From NCBI GenBank assembly GCA_002506755.1, contig DAYD01000004.1:26702-90701 (forward strand): 64,000 bases of DNA, in the 5' to 3' direction. The notes under the pieces are model-generated. The model searched no databases. It was not told the origin of the DNA and saw only the letters and a program-made list of their open reading frames with translations. Shown in pieces: positions 9,501-17,683 of this stretch. The position numbers and the translations under genes are program-made. Positions within the stretch are counted from its first letter, which is position 1. Every line of letters begins with the position of its first letter. This DNA comes from Euryarchaeota archaeon UBA462 (GTDB lineage Archaea > Thermoplasmatota > Poseidoniia > Poseidoniales > Thalassarchaeaceae).

Positions 9501-11422
9501 CCAGGCAAGACGTAGAGCATTTCGTCGATTTAGTAAGGATCATGTCAAAAGAAGTAGGAGGAGATGCAATTGTTCTTTCGGACCAACTCAGGGAACTTGG
9601 CGATAGCAATTCACAGAGCCTTGAGGCGTCCACCACTCCTTCCGGTGAAGCAGTGAGAGTAATGACAATACATAGCTCAAAGGGTCTAGAGGCTAAGGTA
9701 GTCATACTCGCAGACCTATTCTCCCCTAGGCAAACTAACATGAGGAACGAGCAGAATAGTAGGCTAATAGTCAGCCCAGAAATGTTCGCAGGACACCCTA
9801 ATCCTTGGCCTTCTGAGAAAAGCACACCCAAATCTGCACTATGGAATCATGTCTCACTTCTTCACAGAGCGAGAAAGAACGCGGAGGCTAGGCGGCTACT
9901 CTACGTCGGAGCCACTAGGGCTGAGCAGAAGCTAATCATTTCAGGATCGCCCAAGGGAACCATATGGCACGATCAGACCGGAATCAACGTCCCTCTCGCA
10001 TATGACAAATCCGCCCCTCAACTAGGCCAAATGTGGCTGGAGTCCTTAAGGCGAGGATCATGGAGGAGGGGTGAGGATTCCTCGCCTTGGCTGGACCACT
10101 CAAAATCGAACAAAGAACCCGAGTTGGGGGACTCAGGCAGTATCAACCTAGACCCAGCGGATATGATGGAGGAGGCCTTTCTCGGAGGTTCGGGAGGAAA
10201 GGGGATGTTGATCTTCCATGACCCGGAATGCTTCAAGAATCCAAAAGGAACCTCTCCATCTAAGACCCCCTTACAGAAAATAGGGGAAATCGACAATGCT
10301 GCTAGATCCATCTCGGAGCCAAAGCAAAAAATAAGTGAACCGTTCATCGAAAAAACAACTAGAATTAGAGCCAACCCAAGCAAACTTCCATCATACTTCG
10401 AATGCCCTACCTGCCATTGGCTAGAAGTTAGAGCAGGTGTAAACACCTCCTATCCGATTCTAAAAAGCTCTGAGACCAAATTAACCGAGCCTCTCCTGCC
10501 CATAGATCCAGCGACCTTTGGAACAATTTTTCACAGAATTATGGAAATTGGTATAGGAAACCCAGGACCAGGAGATGAGGGAACGAGCATCCCCCTGCCG
10601 TCATCGTGGACAAAAAAGACAAATGACAAGATGGCTGACATTGAAATCCATAAAACAGTGTTCAATGAGCTCCTGCCTCCGGGGGCCGACCAAGAAGCTG
10701 TATTGAATGCAACATCTTCCATGGCCAGTAAGATATTGCAGGGAAAACTGGGAAGGATGGTTGACGGAGGACTAGTGGATGGAAAGAAGCTTGAGGGTCT
10801 CAGAACAGAGATGCCATTTGACATCTCTATTCCACTAAACTTTGAAACAGTATCCAGGAAAAGATGGACTCCCGAAGGAGGGGAGGAAATTGCGAAGATA
10901 GAGTCCACCGAGATAGACATCAGTGGAGTCATAGACCTCGTCCTCTGTTTTAGGTCGGAGGACGGGATTTCCTCTATTCGATCCGTTGATCTAAAGACCG
11001 AGGGAGCCGAATCCTTGATTTCAGAAGTAAACCATGGGCTCCTAGAGTCAATGGGATCGGATGATGACAGACCCAATTGCGATGCGGAGGTCAATATGCT
11101 TCGAAAGCATAGACTGCAGATGGCCCTCTATCATATGGCACTTCTCAGAACGGAGGAGGAGAAGAAGAGAATCGGAATGCCACACAGAGAGGTCCTGCCT
11201 CCTGCGATCCTGGTCGGCCTCACGGGTAGGATTGTCGAGTATCCTGAGAAATTGCTAGAGCAAGCTAAGGAGGATCTCTTCAAGACATTGGAAAGAACAG
11301 CAATGATGGCTCTGCCTTCCGAATTTTCCTTGTCTGATTTGGAAGATTTGACCCATCAGCCCATAACCGTTTGCAGAAATTGCGAGAATTTCTGTGAAAC
11401 CCCCATTACGAAGAGTCCATGA
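6476..11422 (+). CDS. AddA/RecB-like UvrD-family helicase-nuclease
   Basis: The 1648-residue protein from TTG 6476 carries a complete SF1A helicase: Walker A AGAGTGKTST at 31-40, motif Ia LTFTNRAANEMKDRL near 100, Walker B IIDEAQD near 588, motif III VGDVKQSIYAFRQ near 632, motif IV VNYR near 743, motif V VMTIHSSKGLEAKVV near 1062 and motif VI LLYVGATRAEQK near 1140. The C-terminal nuclease has GVIDLVL near 1482 and VDLKTEG near 1504. Cysteines in YFECPTCHW near 1310 and VCRNCENFC near 1633 resemble the Fe-S clamp of Cas4/AddB nucleases, which ordinary AddA lacks. The start overlaps the AddB-like gene by 31 bp. Expected role: ATP-driven unwinding and processive degradation at DNA ends. The exact start (TTG) is uncertain. 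Confidence 0.88.
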   Translation: MQCQDGGIFLIRLNTAQRLALNLDSHIVIDAGAGTGKTSTIVDRVIEHYLSSDQRATRLLPVPARPSSTVGGVTIHPASERVNLEEWGGLLPGEVVLLTFTNRAANEMKDRLRQAISRLRPGPIGDDGEIRRDPRIRSQGFVEQLLTLLEDAPIGTIDSFLSQLVTPYRGWLGDALGRENVSDSGRAILVETSLRTIWRLASEKSRIGDAVDAGIPATIAADVLAARDRVARHYSGRTSATRVLRALVSKSVFVEESSRKIIDEEGKLDGDLLRYKILSSIDSKDISTQADRTHAIAHGIRESIKTGLLTPSSPGWPPQTRMASLDDLIVEGPPTDDWGKLLWMAKILMCIVSPSSMYNKKMTFLPRLKLPSGGWESGIRSHADISDKSIKDRFTDEMKNHKSELDRIWSDDLGVMVLHFVRISSLLDGAKPPHTPSDWGPPSLPLAKEIPERPEDPKKNYHFSLESEIQNLRDLQLLHQGFQGVLKNLKLRNEVHDFDDIQRMAGDLLLTNCPEVCRAFYHPTVQQALDSLETSPWRDDHIISALEAIKRLEENPNSAGHSQASLGAMRADLEARYSILGDIRRRFRAFIIDEAQDNSPLQWRLLSRLWGPRQEKEGDPVKPDTPWQPTVCYVGDVKQSIYAFRQAEVTGFLEFARSLRAINAHEFSSIAELTSQPPLRKETHSRDPRNDHISTIATATEHMERGGRDLASWIPFDSTDWDLPAPSADEVRSRKEGMVSLHVNYRTEGGLLDTMNEWWEDVFSDRHRILAKGDFYASAQTLHSFPEKRTLNGSIEWICPPDSNVSEDPSKNLEEYLDPFGPGPSDSIERQSRLIAQRVRSLIDGNAVRVRSADGSWKIAPQENAVNPEEISILMPNRVGLRDVIVRHLADMGVPSQVDREGGLLDRPAVKALEGLIQFVARPKSRHNAAWVSRSTLLGLNDRQLHSFLSSKPDEENLLKGLLGHCVGDRQRSMVSRWVELSSQSRIVELLEETIDNSDLLVAYPDETSRQDVEHFVDLVRIMSKEVGGDAIVLSDQLRELGDSNSQSLEASTTPSGEAVRVMTIHSSKGLEAKVVILADLFSPRQTNMRNEQNSRLIVSPEMFAGHPNPWPSEKSTPKSALWNHVSLLHRARKNAEARRLLYVGATRAEQKLIISGSPKGTIWHDQTGINVPLAYDKSAPQLGQMWLESLRRGSWRRGEDSSPWLDHSKSNKEPELGDSGSINLDPADMMEEAFLGGSGGKGMLIFHDPECFKNPKGTSPSKTPLQKIGEIDNAARSISEPKQKISEPFIEKTTRIRANPSKLPSYFECPTCHWLEVRAGVNTSYPILKSSETKLTEPLLPIDPATFGTIFHRIMEIGIGNPGPGDEGTSIPLPSSWTKKTNDKMADIEIHKTVFNELLPPGADQEAVLNATSSMASKILQGKLGRMVDGGLVDGKKLEGLRTEMPFDISIPLNFETVSRKRWTPEGGEEIAKIESTEIDISGVIDLVLCFRSEDGISSIRSVDLKTEGAESLISEVNHGLLESMGSDDDRPNCDAEVNMLRKHRLQMALYHMALLRTEEEKKRIGMPHREVLPPAILVGLTGRIVEYPEKLLEQAKEDLFKTLERTAMMALPSEFSLSDLEDLTHQPITVCRNCENFCETPITKSP

Positions 11423-11444
11423 GGTGAAGCCCCCGCTAACTATC

Positions 11445-12863
11445 ATGAAGTTGGATCTAACCTCGATGATGGAAAGAAGCGATCAGGTATGGGAGAATTC
11501 TATATTACCTAGCCTATCTGAAATGATAGAAATAAAGGCCCTATCGCCGCTTTTTGAGCCAAAATGGTCAGAATTAGGAGAGCTGGATGCTACAATTGAC
11601 CTTTTTTGCAAATGGCTTGATGAACAGGAAATAGTTGGAATTTCCCATGAGGTACACAAGATCGGTGAGCTCTCTCCTCTACTGTTAGTCACAATAGAGG
11701 GTACTGGACCTGGTGAGGTGATTTTCTATTCTCACCTTGACAAGCAACCATCAAAGCCCGAATTATGGTCTGACGGCCTACATCCCCTTAAGGCGGTTAG
11801 AAGAGATCCTTGGCTTTACGGAAGAGGCTCAGTTGATGATGGATATGGTGGATACCTATGCGCAACCTCAGTACAGCTCCTCCAAGGTCAAGGAGTGCCT
11901 CACCCTAAATGCACGATAATAATCGAGACATGTGAGGAGTCAGGATCATTTGACCTCCCACCATACTTGGACGCTCTCTCGGGGCAGCTTGGCGATCCCG
12001 ACATGATTGTCGTGATGGACAGCGGAGGTCCAGATTACAACCATACATGGATGACAGAGTCCCTGAGAGGTTTAGTTTCAGGAACTTTGTCAGTAAAGGT
12101 GTCCCATGAGGGAATACATTCAGGAAATTCTGGTGGATCCATCCCATCATCATTCAGAATTTTGCGAATGCTACTGGACAGAGTAGAGGACTCTTCCACG
12201 GGAAGGGTCCTGATTCCAGAAATGCATACTGACATTTCTGATCAGATATGGACAAAGGCAGAAGCACTTGCAGATATTGTAGGTGACAGTGTTTGGGAGC
12301 AATTTCCCACAGTAGATTCCCTTAGGCAAGTATCTAACTCAACTCAGGAAATGATAGTAGCAATGAATTGGGAACCTACCCTTTCCATAATCGGAGCGGA
12401 TGGGATTCCTCCCGTTCAAGTTGCAGGAAATGTCCTTAGAACAAACACCGATGTGAAGCTTAGCTTTCGCATTCCTCCCGGTGTTGACTCAGAGTTGGCA
12501 ATCACCAAGGCTAAGGAGACTCTGGAAAAACACCCTCCATATGGAGCAGAAGTGACCTTTACCCCAGACTCATGTGCTGATGGTTTTCACGCTCCACCAT
12601 TGGATAGGACAATTTCAAAAGCCATTCACAGTTCATCAATGGAACTTTCTGGGCTGCCACCTCTAGCTACTTGGACAGGTGGAACAATACCATTCATGGC
12701 AATGATGCAGGGCAAGTATCCAGATGCAATGTTCCTATGCACAGGAACCTCAGGGCCTGGAAACAATGCACATGGTCCGGATGAGAAATTACACATCCCT
12801 TCTTCCAAGAGGCTAACCGTGGTGCTTTCTGCCACCATAGCAGCGGTGTCAGAAAACCCCTGA
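11445..12863 (+). CDS. M20-family metallopeptidase (dipeptidase/deacylase)
   Basis: The protein is 472 residues from ATG 11445. It shows the M20 metal-site series: FYSHLDKQP (first His and Asp), LYGRGSVDDGYGG (bridging Asp), IIETCEESGS (catalytic Glu and metal Glu), VMDSGG (Asp) and a late histidine in NAHGPDE. The insert between the metal motifs is the usual dimerisation domain. The layout fits carnosine dipeptidase/CPG2-like enzymes that hydrolyse small peptides or N-acyl amino acids in the cytoplasm. Earlier in-frame GTG codons exist at 11394 and 11424, but the second is inside a GAGGTGA box directly after the stop of the helicase gene, so translation may be coupled to that gene. Confidence 0.85.
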   Translation: MKLDLTSMMERSDQVWENSILPSLSEMIEIKALSPLFEPKWSELGELDATIDLFCKWLDEQEIVGISHEVHKIGELSPLLLVTIEGTGPGEVIFYSHLDKQPSKPELWSDGLHPLKAVRRDPWLYGRGSVDDGYGGYLCATSVQLLQGQGVPHPKCTIIIETCEESGSFDLPPYLDALSGQLGDPDMIVVMDSGGPDYNHTWMTESLRGLVSGTLSVKVSHEGIHSGNSGGSIPSSFRILRMLLDRVEDSSTGRVLIPEMHTDISDQIWTKAEALADIVGDSVWEQFPTVDSLRQVSNSTQEMIVAMNWEPTLSIIGADGIPPVQVAGNVLRTNTDVKLSFRIPPGVDSELAITKAKETLEKHPPYGAEVTFTPDSCADGFHAPPLDRTISKAIHSSSMELSGLPPLATWTGGTIPFMAMMQGKYPDAMFLCTGTSGPGNNAHGPDEKLHIPSSKRLTVVLSATIAAVSENP

Positions 12864-12897
12864 TTTGACTTTCACGATGACTCAGGTTCCGCCGGGG

Positions 12898-12903
12898 TTA
12901 TAT
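12898..12903 (+). promoter_or_regulatory. TATA-like box for the coiled-coil gene
   Basis: TTATAT is centred about 27 nt before the ATG at 12928. In archaea transcription starts roughly 25 nt after the TATA box, so the transcript would begin almost at the start codon, i.e. be leaderless. No GGTGA box precedes this ATG, which agrees. Confidence 0.45.
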
Positions 12904-12927
12904 CGGGGTCACCTGTGCATACTAAGC

Positions 12928-13548
12928 ATGACTGACCAAGGCGACTCTCACGTAGGCGACCCTCAGGAGACTATTAGACACTTGGAGCAGCAAGCTGAGA
13001 AGGACAAGGAGGCGTTAGACAAGCTCCTAGTAGCATACCAAGCACAGGAGGCCGATATCACTGAGATGAAGGCTCAGCTTGAGACTCTGAACAGAGAATT
13101 AATCGACAAAGAGACCGAGAAGGAGGGCATCAACAATTTACTCGCTAACCTAAGAAGACAAAAGGATGAGATGGAGGTAGATTTAGCCAAGGCAAATACC
13201 AAGATTCCTTTCCTCGAGAGCAAGTTGGAGAAGACTGAAGAGATGCTAGACCGGGAGAAGGCGAGGCTTGGTACAGCAATAACCCTAGCAGAGGAGATTG
13301 ACGATTCAAATCAAGCGGCGCAAGCAGAGTTGGCTGCCAGAGATGATTGGTACATGCAGCACATGCAGGTTTTCGAGGAGCTCAACGAAGCTATCAAGAC
13401 ACGTCACGACATGATCGATAGGGCGGTAGAAACTGCGAAGGAAATCCAATCCAAGCAAGAATCATTTCAAGCTCAGAAGCAAGCTGTCATCGAAGAAATC
13501 AAGGAGATGGAGCAAGACTCCCCCGAAGAAGGTAAGGACGAGGAATAA
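12928..13548 (+). CDS. Coiled-coil protein of unknown function
   Basis: From ATG 12928 the product is 206 residues, almost entirely charged and helical, with heptad-like spacing of Leu/Ile/Met from about residue 13 to 195 and a Glu/Asp-rich tail (EEGKDEE). No signal peptide, transmembrane segment or catalytic motif is visible. In-frame starts as far up as TTG 12865 exist, but the TATA-like box at 12898 places transcription start near 12926. Such proteins may be structural or chromosome-associated; nothing in the sequence decides. Its convergent neighbour is an acyltransferase-like gene only 3 bp away. Confidence 0.6.
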   Translation: MTDQGDSHVGDPQETIRHLEQQAEKDKEALDKLLVAYQAQEADITEMKAQLETLNRELIDKETEKEGINNLLANLRRQKDEMEVDLAKANTKIPFLESKLEKTEEMLDREKARLGTAITLAEEIDDSNQAAQAELAARDDWYMQHMQVFEELNEAIKTRHDMIDRAVETAKEIQSKQESFQAQKQAVIEEIKEMEQDSPEEGKDEE

Positions 13549-13551
13549 ACA

Positions 13552-14265
13552 CTATTCGTCAACCCTTTTGATGAATCTAGCTGGTATTCCGCCCCAGACC
13601 TCACCTGATGGTATCTCTGTCCACTTTGGCACCACCGCTCTGGAACCAACTACTGATCCCTCTCCGATCTTGCATCCAGGTTGAACTATGCTTCCCCCAC
13701 CAATCAAAGCACCATCTCCTATCGTCACAGGAGCCAGCACTATCTCTCCCTTCTCCACAATGTGACCGTTAACTGTGGCCCCGCCACCTACAACGACTCC
13801 GTTTCCAAAGGTTAGCATTGAAGCATCGTTGATGTTTTCAGAGTTTAACTGCACCTCCCTTCCTATATTTGCTCCCATCAGACGATAGTAGGTATTGGCC
13901 AAAAAAGAGGGCACTATATTCTTTAGAAAAATTTGAGCAACTCTGTGGAAAATCAGTGAAAATGCCCACTGGATGGTTATAAGTGATCTCAGTGGATACC
14001 TTCCCTCTGGCTTCCTAATTTTGAACAGACCTCCTAGAGAACCGCATATCAACACTAGAGAAACCCCCCAGATAATGTATCCAAGCCCCAATCCAACACA
14101 TATTCCTAGTGTCTCCAACACCTCCTTATCACCTTCCGTAAAGAGAGTGAACCATTCAAAGAATAGATATGCTGGAAATATCGCTAGCCCAATGATTACC
14201 CCCAATAGAATCATTACCAACACGGACAGAATGTGTTGGATTGGGCCAAAGGAGTTCAAATTCAC
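13552..14265 (-). CDS. Membrane-anchored hexapeptide-repeat acyltransferase-like protein
   Basis: The 237-residue protein has two hydrophobic segments in the first 100 residues, then a left-handed beta-helix built from hexapeptide repeats (VGGGATVNG, IGDGALIGGGSIVQPGCKIGEGSVVGSRAVV) ending in the typical WGGIPARFI. Such domains transfer acetyl or succinyl groups; the arrangement resembles the terminal acyltransferase-like segment of the Pls/PosA protein family. The GTG start overlaps the TGA of the upstream MFS gene (GTGA) and is preceded by a purine-rich GGAGGAG, so the two are co-translated. Substrate unknown; a membrane or envelope acceptor is plausible. Confidence 0.7.
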   Translation of the reverse strand: MNLNSFGPIQHILSVLVMILLGVIIGLAIFPAYLFFEWFTLFTEGDKEVLETLGICVGLGLGYIIWGVSLVLICGSLGGLFKIRKPEGRYPLRSLITIQWAFSLIFHRVAQIFLKNIVPSFLANTYYRLMGANIGREVQLNSENINDASMLTFGNGVVVGGGATVNGHIVEKGEIVLAPVTIGDGALIGGGSIVQPGCKIGEGSVVGSRAVVPKWTEIPSGEVWGGIPARFIKRVDE

Positions 14266-16085
14266 TCCTCCTCCAAGTAAATTCCCGATTCTATATCTGT
14301 CTCCCTAGCGACTCTCCTACCTTCCTCAATATCGATGAAGGGAAACATCATCAATCCTAGTATAAGGATGATTAGTAATACCATTATTCCGAATCTAGTG
14401 TCATATGCTGCAGAGAAGAAAGCGAATATGAACGGGCCAATTACTGCAGCTGCCTTTCCCATAAAACCAAAGAATCCGAAGAACTCTGTAGACTTGGATT
14501 TTGGAACCAAATATGAGAAAAGACTCCTAGCTTGAGCTCCTGCAGATCCTTGCACGAATCCTACCAAAGTACCAAGCAGCATCCATTGAAGTGTGACTCC
14601 AAAATTTAGTGGCCCCCACACGTTGTCTCTCAAGAAATTAGGCCACCAGTCGATGACTCCTCCTTGTATTATCGTGATATGCTCATCTCCCACTGAGGAT
14701 AGATTGTCTAGATTTCCCCCCTCGAATGAAAAAGACCACCTATGGGACGTCATATTTCGCATCTCTGAGGCTAGGAGAGCAGCTTCATCTGCTGAAATTA
14801 TTGTCTTCTCAACATCTGAATCCTTCCATGCGTCTCCTTCAAGACTACCCTCGATCATATAAACTAGGAAAGAATTCCTGAAGTCCTCATCCCCCGGCCC
14901 TGATTTGCTGACCCAACCCTTTACTCCTCTATCATGGAGGGTGCTGAGCTCATACTCATTGGATTCAGGCAGATAGTCATAGCGAAAGTCGTACCTTTCG
15001 TGCTCTCCATCCATTTCCAGAGGCGCGAAACCAGTAGCAATGATCAGAACCACCATATATACCCCTATTGCACCCCCAAGAACTGCCTTATTACCGTACC
15101 TAACGGCCAATATCCCTCCAACTATTGACATAGGAATAGCGATAACATTAGCTAACAAAATCAAGGCGAAATTCATCATCACAGGTAGCCTTAGGTCATT
15201 CTCGGCGAAGGAGCTGGCTACTCCTCCAACAGTATGCAGAACGTCATAGAATAGGAGATATGCAAGGAGGTATATGACTAGAACTCTATACTTTCTTATT
15301 TCTCCGAAAGTCATCCTTACTTCGTTTAGGCCATCCCTAACCGCTTCAATCACTGAGCTATATGCACGCTCGTTGGCTATCACCGGCTCCGGAGTATTTC
15401 TGAAAAAGGGCAACCCAAATCCTAACCACCACAATGATGTAGTGACAAATGCAAAGCTCAGAGTCCATTCTCCATATGCATCCGTCAGGCCGAATGCCCC
15501 TGTCCCCATTACGATTAGATGCAGTATCAGGATCAGGGTTCCTCCCGCAAATCCGTATGAAAAACCCCAACTGGATACTTTCTCCATATTCTCTTCATCA
15601 GCAAGGTACGGCATGAATGCGTAGTAGATCGTATTACCACCCGCCATCCCAATCTGACCCATAAGGAAACAAAAAGCTAGGAGTCTGTAAGCCGAGTTGG
15701 CATCAAGATGAGGTGCAACTCCCATAAATGCAGTAAAAATCACTCCGATCAATGTGTATATCCACACAATTTTCTTCTTAATGGCGATCCGATCTGCTAT
15801 AGCGCCGAGTACCGGGCTCGTGATAGCAACAAAAACCATTGACAAGCCGAGTATTGCGGCGTAGAATGACGAGCCTGTAACATCTAGACCTAGAATCTCC
15901 GTTGCACCACCAGTTGCCAAATTAAAGTATGCAGTGATCATCTGCCCTCCTAGGACCGTTCCAACTGTAAGTGCGAAAGCTTGGTTTGCCCAGTCATACC
16001 AATACCAACTTCTCAATGCCCTATTTTCATCTTGGCTCAATCCATCTATGGTCCCGAATGACATCAGATTACCCGTAATCCCCAT
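14262..16085 (-). CDS. MFS transporter, Atg22/UMF1-like
   Basis: The product is about 607 residues from ATG 16085 and has around twelve hydrophobic segments. The N-terminal motif YWYDWANQAFALTVGT is diagnostic of the Atg22-like MFS branch, whose yeast member exports amino acids from the vacuole. A hydrophilic insert of about 130 residues (positions about 14630-15020) sits between two membrane halves and is unusual; it reads as an extracytoplasmic domain. The frame continues upstream to 16175, but that would leave 1 bp to the divergent gene at 16177, so ATG 16085 or ATG 16064 is more likely. It is co-translated with the acyltransferase-like gene downstream. Confidence 0.78.
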   Translation of the reverse strand: MGITGNLMSFGTIDGLSQDENRALRSWYWYDWANQAFALTVGTVLGGQMITAYFNLATGGATEILGLDVTGSSFYAAILGLSMVFVAITSPVLGAIADRIAIKKKIVWIYTLIGVIFTAFMGVAPHLDANSAYRLLAFCFLMGQIGMAGGNTIYYAFMPYLADEENMEKVSSWGFSYGFAGGTLILILHLIVMGTGAFGLTDAYGEWTLSFAFVTTSLWWLGFGLPFFRNTPEPVIANERAYSSVIEAVRDGLNEVRMTFGEIRKYRVLVIYLLAYLLFYDVLHTVGGVASSFAENDLRLPVMMNFALILLANVIAIPMSIVGGILAVRYGNKAVLGGAIGVYMVVLIIATGFAPLEMDGEHERYDFRYDYLPESNEYELSTLHDRGVKGWVSKSGPGDEDFRNSFLVYMIEGSLEGDAWKDSDVEKTIISADEAALLASEMRNMTSHRWSFSFEGGNLDNLSSVGDEHITIIQGGVIDWWPNFLRDNVWGPLNFGVTLQWMLLGTLVGFVQGSAGAQARSLFSYLVPKSKSTEFFGFFGFMGKAAAVIGPFIFAFFSAAYDTRFGIMVLLIILILGLMMFPFIDIEEGRRVARETDIESGIYLEEE

Positions 16086-16176
16086 GGCCTCAGAAGCTTT
16101 AGTGTATTCTACCACATTCAATCCGAATAAACAGAGAAACGGGTCAATATGAAGTGAGAGACCTACAGCGCACACT

Positions 16177-17310
16177 ATGGCGAAATCTGCGGGGATACTC
16201 GGAGACGGAACAAAGGCTGTAAAAATCCATCATTTGATCAAGGCCCCAGAAAACACATCCGAGTCAATCTCCTTCAGAGAGTCATGGGATGCTAGCAGAC
16301 CAGTCACAGTATACAAGACACCAGAAATCCTCCCCGATGGAACCCCTTGTACAGCAGCCACTGTTATCCTCAGAACTAAAGGGTGTGCCTGGTGGTGGAA
16401 GTCTGGATGCACTTTCTGTGGTTATTTCAATGACGTTAGGGATGACGTTTCTGCAGATGATATGTTTTCTCAGTGGGAGTTTGCTAAAGAATCAACAGAT
16501 AATTTTGAGGGTTGTGAAATGATAAAAGTATACACTTCTGGAACCTTCTTTGAGGATAGAGAGAACCCTCCCGAATGGCAGGATAAAGTCCTCTCCGAGA
16601 CTAAAGAAATGGGCCTCCATTTGGTGGTGGAAGCTCAGGCCCAGATGTGCACTCCGGAAAAGATAAGTTGGGTCGCAGAAAGGCACCCCGGATGTACTGT
16701 GGCGATTGGATTGGAAGCATATGATGACAAAGTTTTGCGATTCCACGTCAACAAAGGATTCACCATTAGGCAGTGGCACAAGGCCGTAGACATGCTGAAG
16801 GAAAACCGGCTCAGAGTCAAGACCTACCTGATATTCAAACCGCCGTTCATGTCGGAAGGTGTTGCTCTGAATCACACAACATCCTGGCTCGGCGATGTCG
16901 CAGCATTCTCTGACGAGGTATCAGTAAATCCGATGAACATACAGAAGAGAACCCTTGTTGACCGACTCTACCGGAATAAGGAGTACAGACCACCTTGGCT
17001 ATGGTCACTGGTGGAGATGATCAAGCAATCTCATGCAAAGACTAGTGAAACTGGATGTAGAGTTATTGTTCACCCTACGGCAGGTGGAAAAGTGAGGGGG
17101 GCCCACAACTGTGGATCTTGCGATGTCGAAGTGGTTGCAGCAATAGAGAGGTACTCAGTCTCTGGAGAAATTTCGGAGTTTCATGGTATAGACTGCTCTT
17201 GCAAGTCTCATTGGAGAGCCGAGCTGAATAATGATCTGACTCTCCCGATCCCCCTCGGGACAGGTTCATTCAGGAGAGGAGATCCCGTTGATACCATTCG
17301 TGCCCCTTGA
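16177..17310 (+). CDS. Archaeosine biosynthesis radical-SAM protein (RaSEA)
   Basis: The 377-residue protein has an Elp3-like radical-SAM core: a cysteine-rich site in RTKGCAWWWKSGCTFCGYF (C-x6-C-x2-C after the first Cys), a (beta/alpha) barrel with VEAQAQM and IGLEAYDD, and a C-terminal cysteine-rich section HNCGSCD and GIDCSCKSHW. This matches the archaeal family that works with ArcS to convert the preQ0-lysine adduct at position 15 of tRNA to archaeosine. No ArcS or TGT gene lies in the window. It is divergent from the MFS gene and followed by a separate membrane-protein pair. Confidence 0.85.
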   Translation: MAKSAGILGDGTKAVKIHHLIKAPENTSESISFRESWDASRPVTVYKTPEILPDGTPCTAATVILRTKGCAWWWKSGCTFCGYFNDVRDDVSADDMFSQWEFAKESTDNFEGCEMIKVYTSGTFFEDRENPPEWQDKVLSETKEMGLHLVVEAQAQMCTPEKISWVAERHPGCTVAIGLEAYDDKVLRFHVNKGFTIRQWHKAVDMLKENRLRVKTYLIFKPPFMSEGVALNHTTSWLGDVAAFSDEVSVNPMNIQKRTLVDRLYRNKEYRPPWLWSLVEMIKQSHAKTSETGCRVIVHPTAGGKVRGAHNCGSCDVEVVAAIERYSVSGEISEFHGIDCSCKSHWRAELNNDLTLPIPLGTGSFRRGDPVDTIRAP

Positions 17311-17330
17311 GGTACTATCCAAACTTAGTA

Positions 17331-17391
17331 CGCCCAATGCTTAAGGGCGAATCTTCGGTGGTGGTATCGTAATCCAAGGCCTTTGGGGTGA
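17331..17391 (+). promoter_or_regulatory. Two inverted repeats plus GGGGTGA box before the small membrane gene
   Basis: CGCCC at 17331-17335 pairs with GGGCG at 17345-17349. A near-palindrome CCAAGGCCTTTGG spans 17374-17386 and runs into the ribosome-binding box GGGGTGA at 17385-17391, which is four bases before the TTG start at 17396. The position suggests an operator or a structure that hides the ribosome-binding site; this is inference only. Confidence 0.35.
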
Positions 17392-17395
17392 CAGT

Positions 17396-17674
17396 TTGTC
17401 TGATGATGGTTCCTCACTAACTTCTCAATTCATCCAAGGGGAGAGCGAACCACCGTCTTCATGGATAATGCTGGTGTTGGGATTCGTATCCGCGATAATC
17501 TTCCTGATACTGTACGGCATACTATTTCCTGATAGCGATCTTCCAGTGATTTCTAGTGTCTTGCCGGTCTTTGAGGGTGTCTTTGATTCCGGTATCTGGT
17601 TCTTCATATTGGGAGTGATGATCGGCGTATTCGCAATTCTTGGTACTATGCTAACTGAGGCTACAAGTGAGTGA
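17396..17674 (+). CDS. Small two-helix membrane protein
   Basis: The product is 92 residues from a TTG start that is supported by GGGGTGA four bases upstream. Two hydrophobic helices lie at about residues 23-45 and 67-86, joined by a short acidic loop. There is no recognisable family. Its stop is 9 bp before the downstream oxidase-like gene, whose own ribosome-binding box overlaps the last codons, so the two are surely one operon; it may be a small subunit of that complex. Confidence 0.65.
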   Translation: MSDDGSSLTSQFIQGESEPPSSWIMLVLGFVSAIIFLILYGILFPDSDLPVISSVLPVFEGVFDSGIWFFILGVMIGVFAILGTMLTEATSE

Positions 17675-17683
17675 GGTGAAATG

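Noticed and set aside
10531..11094. 187-codon minus-strand frame inside the AddA-like gene
   Set aside because: It lies fully inside a strongly supported helicase-nuclease frame, has no ribosome-binding box and its translation is Ser-rich without motifs.
16086..16175. N-terminal extension of the Atg22-like protein to 16175
   Set aside because: It would leave a single base between divergent genes and no room for either promoter.
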